64,000 nt of DNA, from assembly GCF_023336735.1 (NCBI RefSeq), contig NZ_JAMBAQ010000006.1, positions 45,229 to 109,228 on the forward strand, read 5' to 3'. Origin of the DNA: Moraxella oculi (lineage in GTDB: Bacteria > Pseudomonadota > Gammaproteobacteria > Pseudomonadales > Moraxellaceae). Position numbers and translations under genes: made by a program. Below the pieces are notes generated by a model. That model was given only the letters and a program-made list of their open reading frames with translations. It was not told the origin of the DNA and searched no databases. This document shows, one piece after another, positions 19,065 through 28,311 of this stretch; position 1 is the stretch's first letter; each line of letters starts with the position of its first letter.

Positions 19065-19093
19065 AAAAAAATCCCCAAGGTAATGCTTGGAGA
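19065..19093 (-). terminator. Terminator after tRNA-Leu
   Basis: In the minus-strand RNA TCTCCAAG (19086-19093) pairs with CTTGGGGA (19072-19079) through one wobble, followed by seven T (19065-19071). It lies ten bases after the tRNA-Leu 3' end and probably ends the secG-tRNA-Leu transcript. Confidence 0.75.
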
Positions 19094-19102
19094 GTTTCAA
19101 TT

Positions 19103-19187
19103 TGGTGCGATCGGAGGGACTCGAACCCTCACGCCGTGAAGCACCACCCCCTCAAGATGGCGTGTCTACCAATTCCACCACGATCGC
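19103..19187 (-). tRNA. tRNA-Leu (anticodon GAG)
   Basis: 85 bases with encoded CCA and the long variable arm of a class II tRNA (GGTGCTTCACGGC region). Acceptor GCGATCG pairs with CGATCGC; the anticodon loop is CTTGAGG; the D region is GGAATTGGTAGACACG, typical of leucine tRNAs. It follows secG, as leuU does in E. coli. Confidence 0.97.
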
Positions 19188-19248
19188 AAATCACAGTCTA
19201 TTATAATGATAAATCTTAAAATATCAAGTAATTTTTATCATTAACCGT

Positions 19249-19581
19249 TCAAGGTGATGATTCAGTACTTTGAGTCGATGATGATTCTAAGGTGGTGGGC
19301 ATCGGTGCGGTATGCATCACAGGAATGTCAAGGCGGCGTTGTTCTGCAGCCTGTTGCTGTGCATGCCATGCCAAAACCATGCTTGTTACAAAAAATATTG
19401 TTGCCAAGATTGCGGTTGCACGCGTCATAAAATTGGCAGAGCCTGCTGCACCAAATACTGTGCCTGCCGCCCCCGCACCAAAAGATGCTCCAGCATCAGC
19501 ACCTTTACCATGCTGCAATAAAATGAAACCAACCATCAAAATGGCGATGATGATATGCAACGCTAATAATACTGTAAACAT
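19249..19581 (-). CDS. secG: Protein-export membrane protein SecG
   Basis: Small SecYEG translocon subunit with two membrane segments (about 2-22 and 55-75). The 110-residue protein has the conserved ILLQHGKGADAGASFG loop and GSANFMTR. The Ser/Thr-rich C-terminal tail is a species-specific extension. Located between tpiA and tRNA-Leu as in many gammaproteobacteria. Confidence 0.95.
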   Translation of the reverse strand: MFTVLLALHIIIAILMVGFILLQHGKGADAGASFGAGAAGTVFGAAGSANFMTRATAILATIFFVTSMVLAWHAQQQAAEQRRLDIPVMHTAPMPTTLESSSTQSTESSP

Positions 19582-19627
19582 AATAAATAATCACTATCCA
19601 AAATGACTTAACCAGATAAGGGCAATA

Positions 19628-20365
19628 TCAACCAAATGCTCTGGCAATAGCAGCAAAAGTCTCCGCTTTCAACGACGCACCCCCAACCAGTGCTCCGTCA
19701 ACCAAATCACAGCTCGCAAATTCAGCAGCATTCTTATCATTGACACTGCCTCCGTACAAGACACCGACATTCTCAACACCCTGATTGCCAAGACGGTTTT
19801 TAATGTGGCAATGCACAGAAGCCACTTCCTTGATCGTTGGCGTAAGACCTGTGCCAATCGCCCAAACAGGCTCATAAGCGATGAGTAAATTTTGAGTATC
19901 AACTTGTAAGCCATCCAACACCGACAGCTGCCGATCTAACACAGCCAAAGTCTCGCCACTTTCGTACTCTGCTTTCGTTTCGCCAACGCACAGCACCGCC
20001 ATCAAAGATGAATCCATGACTTGGGTGAGTTTTTTGACAATCAGCTCATGGGTTTCGCCATGATAAGCGCGTCTTTCAGAATGCCCAATGATGGCAAATG
20101 TCGCACCCACGCTTTTTAACTGCACTGCCGACACATCACCGGTAAACGCACCCGTACTACCAAAGGCACAAACATCCTGCCCACCCATCTTAATGGCAGA
20201 ATCTGCCAATACCTCACTCACCATCGCCAGATGTATGAAGCTTGGTGCACATCCTAGATGACAAGAGGTCTCTACTGCCATTTGCTTGATGGCATTTGCC
20301 AGCGTCATAGCTTCGACGGCAGTCGCTGGATTTAGCTTCCAATTTCCGATGACATGCTTGGTCAT
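19628..20365 (-). CDS. tpiA: Triosephosphate isomerase
   Basis: Glycolytic enzyme that interconverts dihydroxyacetone phosphate and glyceraldehyde 3-phosphate. The 245-residue barrel has the catalytic Asn/Lys pair in GNWKLN, the His in IGHSERR, the Glu in AYEPVWAIGTG and the phosphate-binding GGSVN loop. First gene of the tpiA-secG unit; divergent from pilB. Confidence 0.97.
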   Translation of the reverse strand: MTKHVIGNWKLNPATAVEAMTLANAIKQMAVETSCHLGCAPSFIHLAMVSEVLADSAIKMGGQDVCAFGSTGAFTGDVSAVQLKSVGATFAIIGHSERRAYHGETHELIVKKLTQVMDSSLMAVLCVGETKAEYESGETLAVLDRQLSVLDGLQVDTQNLLIAYEPVWAIGTGLTPTIKEVASVHCHIKNRLGNQGVENVGVLYGGSVNDKNAAEFASCDLVDGALVGGASLKAETFAAIARAFG

Positions 20366-20561
20366 GTTGTACTCTTTTTTTAGTTAAAGTTCGTGTTTTT
20401 AGATTGGTGCATCTCATAGAACACACTAAGACAAACACCAAACATGTTATTATAACGCATTTTTTAGATAAATTCGGCACAATCTGGAACTTTTTATCAA
20501 AAATCACCATCACACCTAAAAAAACCAACACCAAACACTTTAAAATTTAAAAAATTATAGT

Positions 20562-22262
20562 ATGATGGCGGATAATTTTTTTATAAATTCTGTTATGAAT
20601 GCGTCATTCACGACCAATCTTGGAATACTCTTAGTTGAAAAAAAGCTATTGAGTCAAAAACAGCTGGATGAAATCTTGGCAAATATGGCTCACATGCAGG
20701 TCAGCTTGGCAAAATATTTGGTTGCTCACGACCACCTGCCTTCAACCACCATCGCCCAAACATTGGCAGAAGCACTGGGTGAAAAACTGGTAGATCTGGA
20801 CAAAATCAACCTCAACGACCTACCAAAACTGATTGACCCCCTCGCGCTAGCTCGCCATGAAGTGCTGATTTTGGCACAAAAGGAAGGGCAAGTATTCATC
20901 GCAACTAGCGACCCTACCCGCAGACAGATGCTTGGTGAGATCGCTTTTGCCACAGGATTACATGCCACCCCTGTACTGGTTGATGAAGCCAAGCTTGCTG
21001 GCATAATGCAACGGCTCAACCTTCATATGCCACACGCCTTTGATGATGATGGCGATGATGAGACAATCGCCTTTGAAACATCAGATGACATGCTTGATGC
21101 ACCGACGGTTAAATTTGTCCACACAATCTTATCCGACGCCATCAATATGGGTGTTTCGGACATTCACTTTGAGCCATTTGGACAGTACCATCGGGTGCGA
21201 TTTCGCATTGATGGCCTCATGCAGACCATCGCCACACCCCCTAAGACTTCTGGCAACAAAATCAATACTCGATTAAAGGTCATGGCAAGACTAGATATTG
21301 CAGAAAGAAGAAAACCACAAGATGGTCGCATCAAATTTTTACAACATCAAAACAGCAAAAAATCCGTAGACTTTCGTGTCAGCACCACCCCCACCATTCA
21401 TGGTGAAAAAATCGTCTTGCGATTACTTGATGTCAATCAAGCACTCATCAGTGTTGATGCCTTAGGCATGAATACCACACAGCAACAGACTTTTTTAAAT
21501 GCACTTAACAAATCGCAAGGCATGATTCTCATCACAGGTCCGACAGGTTCTGGCAAAACGATATCACTCTATACAGGACTTAGCATACTCAATCGCCCCG
21601 ATATTAACATTCAAACAGTAGAAGACCCTGTTGAGATTGAGCTTGATGGCATCAATCAAGTCAACATTCATCCCAAGATTGGTCTAGATTTTGCTGATGT
21701 GCTGCGTGCTTTTTTACGCCAAGATCCAGATGTGATCATGGTGGGGGAAATCAGAGACGCCGAGACTGCTCAAATCGCCATTAAGGCCGCCCAAACAGGT
21801 CATTTGGTGCTGTCTACCTTACATACCAATTCCGCCATCGACACACTCATTCGTCTAAAAAACATGGGAATGGCAACTTTTAACATCACAAGCTCGATCA
21901 GCCTCATCATCGCCCAGCGTTTGGCTCGAAGACTGTGTGAAAAATGCAAAAAGCCGATGCAAGTCCCACCCCAAAGCCTAAGTGAACTTGGCTTTACGCA
22001 TGAAGAAATCGCCCAAGCAACCTTGTTTGAACCAGTCGGCTGTCATGCTTGCCAAGATGGTTACAAAGGACGAATAGGTATTTATGAACTGCTTCCCATC
22101 ACGCCAGCATTTGCCAAACTTGTGATGGCAGATTCACCAACGCATGAATTGCTTAATCACGCCAAATCGCACGGCTTTCATACATTGCGAGACTCAGCGA
22201 AAAACCAAGTCATTCAAGGGGTCATCAGCATTCAAGAGATGGAGCGTTTGACACATGCCTAA
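20562..22262 (+). CDS. pilB: Type IV pilus assembly ATPase PilB
   Basis: Hexameric cytoplasmic ATPase that drives pilus extension. Up to 566 residues: an N-terminal MshEN-like domain (to about 170), then the GspE/PilB core with Walker A GPTGSGKTISLYTG, the Asp box, VGEIRDAETAQIA and the tetracysteine zinc site CEKCKK and CHAC. The start is uncertain: 20562 has no clear ribosome-binding site and lies in a TATGAT-like -10 region, so the ATG at 20595 (MNASFTTNLG) may be the true one. First gene of pilB-pilC-pilD-coaE. Confidence 0.95.
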   Translation: MMADNFFINSVMNASFTTNLGILLVEKKLLSQKQLDEILANMAHMQVSLAKYLVAHDHLPSTTIAQTLAEALGEKLVDLDKINLNDLPKLIDPLALARHEVLILAQKEGQVFIATSDPTRRQMLGEIAFATGLHATPVLVDEAKLAGIMQRLNLHMPHAFDDDGDDETIAFETSDDMLDAPTVKFVHTILSDAINMGVSDIHFEPFGQYHRVRFRIDGLMQTIATPPKTSGNKINTRLKVMARLDIAERRKPQDGRIKFLQHQNSKKSVDFRVSTTPTIHGEKIVLRLLDVNQALISVDALGMNTTQQQTFLNALNKSQGMILITGPTGSGKTISLYTGLSILNRPDINIQTVEDPVEIELDGINQVNIHPKIGLDFADVLRAFLRQDPDVIMVGEIRDAETAQIAIKAAQTGHLVLSTLHTNSAIDTLIRLKNMGMATFNITSSISLIIAQRLARRLCEKCKKPMQVPPQSLSELGFTHEEIAQATLFEPVGCHACQDGYKGRIGIYELLPITPAFAKLVMADSPTHELLNHAKSHGFHTLRDSAKNQVIQGVISIQEMERLTHA

Positions 22263-23478
22263 AACACCTCCAAATACAATGAATCCAAAAACCTTTCTTT
22301 ATAAAGGCATCAATCTGCGTGGCAAAAAAGTGGTTGGGGAGATTGACGCAGGCAGTATCCAAATCGTGCGCATCAAACTGCACAAACAAGGCATCAATCC
22401 CATCAGCATTCGTCAGAAACGCACCACCTTAACATGGATAAACACTCTGAAGTCTATTGATATCACCGTCTTTTTTCGCCAGCTTGCTACCATGCTATTA
22501 TCAGGGTTGCCACTGACCCAAGCACTTACCATCACAGAGCATAACAGCAAAAGCACCGCCCTAAAAACCATCATCTCAACCATCAAAACCGACATTGAAT
22601 CAGGATCAACCTTTACCAACGCCATCAAAAAACACAGCGTGTTTAGTCGGCTATCCATCGCACTCATTGATGCTGGTGAACGCTCAGGCTCACTAGACAT
22701 CATGCTTGATCGCATCGCTTCTTATCAAGAAGAGTTAGAAATTTTAAAAAATAAGCTGAAAAAAGCCACTTTATACCCCATGACCGTACTTGCAGTTGCC
22801 ATCATCGTAACAACCATACTCCTTGTCAAGGTTGTGCCAATCTTTGCTAAGACTTTTGCCGATCTAGGCAGCACTCTGCCATTGCCAACCCGTGTGATCA
22901 TGGTACTGTCTGATGCTTTAGTGGCACATTTTTGGGCAATTTTTTTAACCCTCATCGGAGTGATGATGGGCATTGCATACCTACATTCCACAACCGATAA
23001 AATCAAACAACTGGTTGATAAGACCGTCTTAAAATTACCTTTCATCAACCAATTAGTCAAAAAAAGCATGTTGGTTCGTTTTAGTCGAACACTTGCCACA
23101 ACCGCAGGAGCAGGGGTTGAGCTGCTGACCGCCATAGAACTTTCTGCACAGGCAACCAACCACCGTGCATTCATCAAAGAACTACAAAGCGTGGGCAACA
23201 AAGTGCGTGATGGCCAAAAACTCAGTCAGGCCATGTCGCACAGTCATTTATTTTTACCAATGATGGTACAAATGATTGCTGTGGGTGAAGAGTCTGGACA
23301 GATGGTTGAAATGCTCAATAAAATTGCCGATTATTATGGCAACGAAATCAATGAGCAGATTGATGGCATCACCAATCTCATCGAGCCTGCCATCATCGTA
23401 ATATTGGGCGTGGTGATTGGCGGCGTGGTCTTAGCCATGTACCTACCAATTTTTGAGATTGGAATGAATGCACCATGA
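22255..23478 (+). CDS. pilC: Type IV pilus inner-membrane platform protein PilC
   Basis: Polytopic platform protein that works with PilB to insert pilin. The 407-residue protein has two GspF/T2SF domains; the repeated signatures FFRQLATMLLSGLPL and FSRTLATTAGAGVEL mark the halves, and membrane segments fall near 175-200, 225-245 and 375-400. Its first codons overlap the pilB end by eight bases, indicating coupling. A later ATG at 22279 is possible. Confidence 0.95.
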   Translation: MPKTPPNTMNPKTFLYKGINLRGKKVVGEIDAGSIQIVRIKLHKQGINPISIRQKRTTLTWINTLKSIDITVFFRQLATMLLSGLPLTQALTITEHNSKSTALKTIISTIKTDIESGSTFTNAIKKHSVFSRLSIALIDAGERSGSLDIMLDRIASYQEELEILKNKLKKATLYPMTVLAVAIIVTTILLVKVVPIFAKTFADLGSTLPLPTRVIMVLSDALVAHFWAIFLTLIGVMMGIAYLHSTTDKIKQLVDKTVLKLPFINQLVKKSMLVRFSRTLATTAGAGVELLTAIELSAQATNHRAFIKELQSVGNKVRDGQKLSQAMSHSHLFLPMMVQMIAVGEESGQMVEMLNKIADYYGNEINEQIDGITNLIEPAIIVILGVVIGGVVLAMYLPIFEIGMNAP

Positions 23479-24377
23479 CTGTTTTACAAAACATTGATTA
23501 TTCATTGACAGAACTTTTCGTTTCAAGCCATGCTAACATCTTGGTGGTCATTGTCCTCATCGGACTCATCATCGGCAGTTTCATCAATGTGGTTGCTCAC
23601 CGCACACCAATCATCATGATGCAAGAATGGCGACAAGAAATCAATGAGTTCATCGCCCAAGATGACAGCATCAATGTTGAAAGAATTACCGAACACTCTC
23701 AAGCTGAACGCAAACTAAGCTTGTCATACCCAAGTTCACACTGCACGGCCTGCCATCACTCACTGGCTTGGTGGCAAAACATTCCCATACTAAGTTTTTT
23801 CATACTATCAGGGCGGTGTGCATACTGCCATGCTAAAATATCGCCATCGTATCTCATTGTTGAACTCATCACCGCCTTACTTTCTTTGTTGGTAGTATGG
23901 TGCATCGGCATGAACTTGCAGGCAATTTTTGCACTGGTTTTAGTATGGTATTTACTGACCTTATCTCTGATTGACATCAAAGTGCAGCTATTGCCAGACC
24001 GTTTGCTGGTACCTGTTGGCATCATCGGTCTTATTGCTAATATTTATGGGTCATTCACCACACTCACTCTTGCTGTTTGGGGGCTTGTAATTGGTTTTGT
24101 GTCGTTTTGGTTCATCAACACTTTTTTTAAACTCATGACCAAAAAAGACGGACTTGGTCTAGGAGATGCCAAATTACTCAGTGTATTGGGTGCTTGGCTT
24201 GGGGTGCATGTCCTACCAATGGTTGTATTTATTGCTGCTTTATTAGGCGTGATTATTGGGAGTATTTTGGGAAAGAAAAACCAAGCATTTGCTTTTGGAC
24301 CATATCTGTCGATCGGCGGCATCATCGCTTTACTTTGGGGTGAGCAACTATGGGCTTGGTATGCCATTGGCTTTTAA
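23475..24377 (+). CDS. pilD: Prepilin peptidase / N-methyltransferase PilD
   Basis: Membrane aspartyl protease that cleaves and N-methylates prepilins. The 300-residue protein has the N-terminal cytoplasmic domain with two paired cysteines (CTACHH and CAYCHAK) and the two catalytic Asp motifs SLIDIKVQLLPD and GLGDAKLL, within about eight hydrophobic segments. Its ATG overlaps the pilC TGA (ATGA). Part of the conserved pilBCD-coaE cluster known in Pseudomonas. Confidence 0.95.
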   Translation: MTVLQNIDYSLTELFVSSHANILVVIVLIGLIIGSFINVVAHRTPIIMMQEWRQEINEFIAQDDSINVERITEHSQAERKLSLSYPSSHCTACHHSLAWWQNIPILSFFILSGRCAYCHAKISPSYLIVELITALLSLLVVWCIGMNLQAIFALVLVWYLLTLSLIDIKVQLLPDRLLVPVGIIGLIANIYGSFTTLTLAVWGLVIGFVSFWFINTFFKLMTKKDGLGLGDAKLLSVLGAWLGVHVLPMVVFIAALLGVIIGSILGKKNQAFAFGPYLSIGGIIALLWGEQLWAWYAIGF

Positions 24378-24408
24378 TGACATGAAATCATTCATCAGAG
24401 AATAAAAT

Positions 24409-25068
24409 ATGACGCTGACAGTTGGTTTGACAGGTGGTATTGGTAGTGGCAAAAGCGTGGTGAGCGATTGGTTTGCCAAACAAGGCATTGATGTGATTGA
24501 TGCCGATGTGATCGCACATGCCATCACCACCAAAGGTAGCGTTGTGCTAGATGAGTTGGTACATGCTTTCGGCGATTGGGTCATATCAGATGGCAACTAC
24601 AATCGCCCTGCGATGAGACAACACATCTTGCACAACCCCTCTGCCATTGACACACTCAATGCCATTACCCATCCACATATTCAAGCACAAATTAAAGATG
24701 CCCTACACCAAAGCACCTCTCCCTATCGCATACTGTCTGTCCCCTTATTGGTTGAAGGCATGAGTCGCTCACCAAACCTTGCTCAACTTTGCGATAGGAT
24801 TTTGGTGGTTGATCTTTCACAAGAAAAGCAAATCCAGCGAACTTTGGCACGAGATGCCGCCAAGTCAGCTTCCAAAGAAGATGCTGCCAGTTATGTCAAA
24901 ACCATCATAAAAAAACAAGCGTCCCGCCAAGCACGACTTGCTGTTTGTGATGATGTCGTGAACAATGGCGGTACGCTTGATGAGTTATATGCCCAGCTTC
25001 AACAGCTGCATCAGACTTATCTGGATATTGCTGATCAGGTTGAATTTAACCCCAAATCTTATTTATAG
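24409..25068 (+). CDS. coaE: Dephospho-CoA kinase
   Basis: Final step of coenzyme A synthesis: phosphorylates the 3'-hydroxyl of dephospho-CoA. The 219-residue P-loop kinase has GLTGGIGSGKSVVSDWF at the N terminus, DADVIAH, and VPLLVEGM. It follows pilD by 31 bases, the usual neighbour in pseudomonads and relatives. Its last ten bases overlap the convergent nfuA gene. Confidence 0.96.
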   Translation: MTLTVGLTGGIGSGKSVVSDWFAKQGIDVIDADVIAHAITTKGSVVLDELVHAFGDWVISDGNYNRPAMRQHILHNPSAIDTLNAITHPHIQAQIKDALHQSTSPYRILSVPLLVEGMSRSPNLAQLCDRILVVDLSQEKQIQRTLARDAAKSASKEDAASYVKTIIKKQASRQARLAVCDDVVNNGGTLDELYAQLQQLHQTYLDIADQVEFNPKSYL

Positions 25069-25685
25069 TACGCATTTTGTGTCTGACTGTGATCAGTCTC
25101 ATCGACCACTTGCATCAGCTCTGGGACGGCCTGTTTTAACTGCACCTCTACACCTTGACGCAAAGTAACATCAACAGCGGAACAACCTTGACATCCACCT
25201 CCAAATTTAAGGACTGCGGTCAACCCCGCCTCATCTTCAATCAAATCCACCAGCTCTACCATACCGCCATGACCAGCAAGATTTGGGTTGATTTCTGATT
25301 GTAAAACATAATTGATGCGTTCTTCGACGCTGGCATTTTCACCCACTTGTGGCACTTTTGAATTTGGTGCACGGAAGGTGAGCTGACCACCAAAACGGTC
25401 TTTATTATAGTCAATCACTGCATCGTGCAGATATGGGATGCTGATCGTATCAATATGAGCAGTAAACGCCTCATAAGGGATTTGCAAATCACTCTCATCC
25501 ACCTCATCAGGCTGACAATAACTCATGCAACACTCTGCGCGTGGTGTGCCAGGATATTCCACAAAAATACGCACACCAATGCCCTCAATTTCTTGCTTGG
25601 CAAGCAGATCAGCCAAATAAGCTTGGGCAGACGGGGTGATGATGATGTTACTGGTCAATGAAGTAGAGTCAGCTGTACTGGTCAT
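25059..25685 (-). CDS. nfuA: Fe-S cluster biogenesis protein NfuA
   Basis: Carries and delivers 4Fe-4S clusters under stress. The 208-residue protein has an N-terminal A-type-like domain (IIITPSAQAYLADLL, degenerate for cluster ligands) and a C-terminal Nfu domain with the paired cysteines in GGGCQGCSAVDVTLRQG. The ATG at 25685 (MTSTADS) is chosen, with AAAGAG upstream; a longer frame adds 30 residues unlike the family. It converges on coaE with a 10-bp overlap. Confidence 0.95.
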   Translation of the reverse strand: MTSTADSTSLTSNIIITPSAQAYLADLLAKQEIEGIGVRIFVEYPGTPRAECCMSYCQPDEVDESDLQIPYEAFTAHIDTISIPYLHDAVIDYNKDRFGGQLTFRAPNSKVPQVGENASVEERINYVLQSEINPNLAGHGGMVELVDLIEDEAGLTAVLKFGGGCQGCSAVDVTLRQGVEVQLKQAVPELMQVVDETDHSQTQNAYYK

Positions 25686-25856
25686 ATCAATTCTCTTTAC
25701 TGGGCACAATGATGATTTTTTAACAATCTTATTAAAATCAGTCGGTTTATTTGTTTTTATATGGTAACATAGCATGCTTTTATCAAGATTTTTTGATAAA
25801 AATTTTTATGACAACCCTCATTTGTTCTCTTTATTATTCTTATCATGGACACTCAT

Positions 25857-26849
25857 ATGGCTTATGAATTTGATTATTTGGTATTCATTGGGCGTTTCCA
25901 GCCTTTTCATCACGGACACGAATTTGTCGTCAAAGAGGCATTAAAGCTTGCCAAGCAAGTCATCATGGTCATTGGCTCGGCAAATGCCGCACGCACACTG
26001 AAAAATCCTTTTACCTTTGATGAGCGTGCCAACATGATTTTGCACACATTCCAAAAAGATGGGCAAGCATCTCGCATCTTCTGCACCCCCATTGATGACA
26101 CCCTATATAATGATCATCAATGGATTGCAAATGTCAGACATGCGGTCCACTCCAAGGTCACAAAGCCTGCCCATATTGGCATCATCGGTCATACCAAGGA
26201 TGATAGCTCTTATTATCTGTCTTTATTTCCAGATTGGGGTGCGATTGAATTGCCAAATTTTGAAGGCATTTCCGCCACACCACTTAGAAAAAAGTATTTT
26301 GAACAAGGCGACATTGATGAACAACTGCCCATCGCCTCACAAAATTTTTTAAGCAATTTTCAACACACCCAGCACTACCAACACCTACACAATCACCATA
26401 AGGAAATCCAAGCAGTCAAGGAGGCTTGGAGAAACGCACCTCACTTACCCATCTTTAATACCACCGATGCACTCGTTGTGCAATCAGGTCATGTATTGCT
26501 GACGACTCGTGATGTTGGAGGAAATGAGCTATGGGCCTTACCAGGAGGCCTACTGACCCAAGATGAAAGATTATTATCCTGTGCTTTGCGTAAGTTACAA
26601 GAACAAACAGGACTGGTTATTGATAACCAAAATCCAAAGTGTCATCAGGTTTTTGATGCACCCGACCGCTTACCACAAAGTCGTATCATCAGCCATGTGT
26701 TTCAATTTGAGCTAACGGCAGACAAATTGCCAAAAGTGTTTAATTTAAATGATGATGCCACCCCATTTTGGTTGCCCTTAAACGAGATTAATGGTGCCAA
26801 TATGTATGGCGATCATCATAGCATCATCGTAAAAATGCTTGGTTTGTGA
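25857..26849 (+). CDS. nadM: Bifunctional NMN adenylyltransferase/Nudix protein (NadM type), altered Nudix box
   Basis: The N-terminal half (to about 180) is a nucleotidyltransferase with GRFQPFHHGH (12-21) and the ISATPLR phosphate motif; this type makes NAD from nicotinamide mononucleotide. The C-terminal half is a Nudix domain, known in Synechocystis and Francisella relatives as an ADP-ribose pyrophosphatase. Here the Nudix box reads R245-K-L-Q-E249-Q250-T-G, so two of three metal-binding glutamates are Lys246 and Gln250; activity of that half is doubtful. The ATG at 25857 (MAYEFDY) is preferred over 25845. Confidence 0.88.
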   Translation: MAYEFDYLVFIGRFQPFHHGHEFVVKEALKLAKQVIMVIGSANAARTLKNPFTFDERANMILHTFQKDGQASRIFCTPIDDTLYNDHQWIANVRHAVHSKVTKPAHIGIIGHTKDDSSYYLSLFPDWGAIELPNFEGISATPLRKKYFEQGDIDEQLPIASQNFLSNFQHTQHYQHLHNHHKEIQAVKEAWRNAPHLPIFNTTDALVVQSGHVLLTTRDVGGNELWALPGGLLTQDERLLSCALRKLQEQTGLVIDNQNPKCHQVFDAPDRLPQSRIISHVFQFELTADKLPKVFNLNDDATPFWLPLNEINGANMYGDHHSIIVKMLGL

Positions 26850-26982
26850 GTTTAATGACCCAAAACACCAAGCAAACCCCACTAAAAATCATCCAGCATG
26901 TGATACTTTCATATTAAAGCGACAGAAAAAAAACACTCTGTCACCACATGCTTTGATGACTAAGACATCGCATAAAAACCAG

Positions 26983-28311
26983 TCACCCAACATCAATCAA
27001 GGTTTCAGGATATTGAGCATTCGTTGATTTTGGCAAGGCAAACAAGTAACCAACGGTCAGCGGTCCGAGGCGACCTGCAAGCATCAGCAACATCAATATC
27101 ATCTCGCCAGCATTGCTTAGTTGAGTGGTAATCCCCCGAGACAACCCTACCGTACTGATTGCCGAAACGACCTCAAACACAACATCAATAAAGTTAAGAT
27201 GATTTTCAATCAACAACAATAAAAAAATGCCCACAACAATCATCATCATGGTCAAAACCGTTACTGCTATTGACTTTCTGACCAAATACATTGGTATGGT
27301 GCGGTGAAATACCGTAACAGATGCTCTTTGACGCATAAAATGATACGCCGTCAATAACAAAACCACCATCGTACCAATCTTAATACCACCTGCAGTAGAA
27401 AAAGCACCACCGCCGATAAACATCAAAATGATGGTCAAAAAGGTTGAACTGTCACGAAATGATTGCAAATCCAAACTGTTAAATCCAGCGGTGCGAGGCG
27501 AGACGGCAGCAAACCAAGCATTCGCGATTTGCTCGTTTAATGACATCGGGGCTAGTGTTGCAGGATTATTGCGTTCAATCAACCAAAGAATGATGAATGC
27601 CAAAGCATTCAGCCCCAAAGAGCATCCAATAATCAGTTTAGTATTTACCTTTAATTGTCTTGCAACTGGACGATGAAAAAAATCGGTCACCACCAAAAAA
27701 CCCAGCCCGCCAATGATGATTAACACGCTAATGATATACAAAACCAAAGGCTGATGATGATAGGGCATCAGACTCTCAGAAGTCAGTGCAAACCCTGCGT
27801 TATTAAATGCAGACACTGCATAAAAAATTCCATAAAACGCCGCTTGTTTAAACCCTAAGTCAGCCCACCAAACCAACGTCAGACACAAAGCCCCCAAAGA
27901 CTGCACCAATGTCGCAAGTTTGATGATTGCCAAAGCAATGTCTTGAACCTCTCCAAATTTTACCTCGCCCATTGCCTGACTGGCGATAAGCTGCCCACCG
28001 ATACCCATAGAACGCTGTAAAAATCTAAATACCAAGACAGCAAAGGTCATAAAACCCAAACCGCCAGCCTCCATCAAAAACAACAAAACCACCTGTCCTG
28101 CTGTGGTAAATTGACCCATATCTATCACCGCCAGCCCTGTTACAGTCACCGCTGAGGTGGTGGTAAAAAGCAGCTTTAACCCAGTGATGGGCTGATGGGT
28201 AAATCCTGGAAGTGTTAATATCACAGCCCCAAGAAAGATCAAACTGACAAATCCGTACAGCATGACCAGTGGCGGGTTTTTTAAAAATCGTATTGATGAT
28301 AGATTATTCAC
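26983..28311 (-). CDS. ktrB: Ktr potassium uptake system, membrane subunit KtrB
   Basis: Sodium-dependent K+ channel-like transporter. The 442-residue protein has four M1-P-M2 repeats; the selectivity-loop glycines are seen in TTTSAVTVTGLAVID, VSAFNNAGFALT, VSPRTAGFNS and ISTVGLSRG. The start is taken as GTG at 28311, overlapping the ktrA stop as GTGA; an upstream in-frame start at 28362 would overlap ktrA by 55 bases. Operon with ktrA. Confidence 0.93.
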   Translation of the reverse strand: MNNLSSIRFLKNPPLVMLYGFVSLIFLGAVILTLPGFTHQPITGLKLLFTTTSAVTVTGLAVIDMGQFTTAGQVVLLFLMEAGGLGFMTFAVLVFRFLQRSMGIGGQLIASQAMGEVKFGEVQDIALAIIKLATLVQSLGALCLTLVWWADLGFKQAAFYGIFYAVSAFNNAGFALTSESLMPYHHQPLVLYIISVLIIIGGLGFLVVTDFFHRPVARQLKVNTKLIIGCSLGLNALAFIILWLIERNNPATLAPMSLNEQIANAWFAAVSPRTAGFNSLDLQSFRDSSTFLTIILMFIGGGAFSTAGGIKIGTMVVLLLTAYHFMRQRASVTVFHRTIPMYLVRKSIAVTVLTMMMIVVGIFLLLLIENHLNFIDVVFEVVSAISTVGLSRGITTQLSNAGEMILMLLMLAGRLGPLTVGYLFALPKSTNAQYPETLIDVG

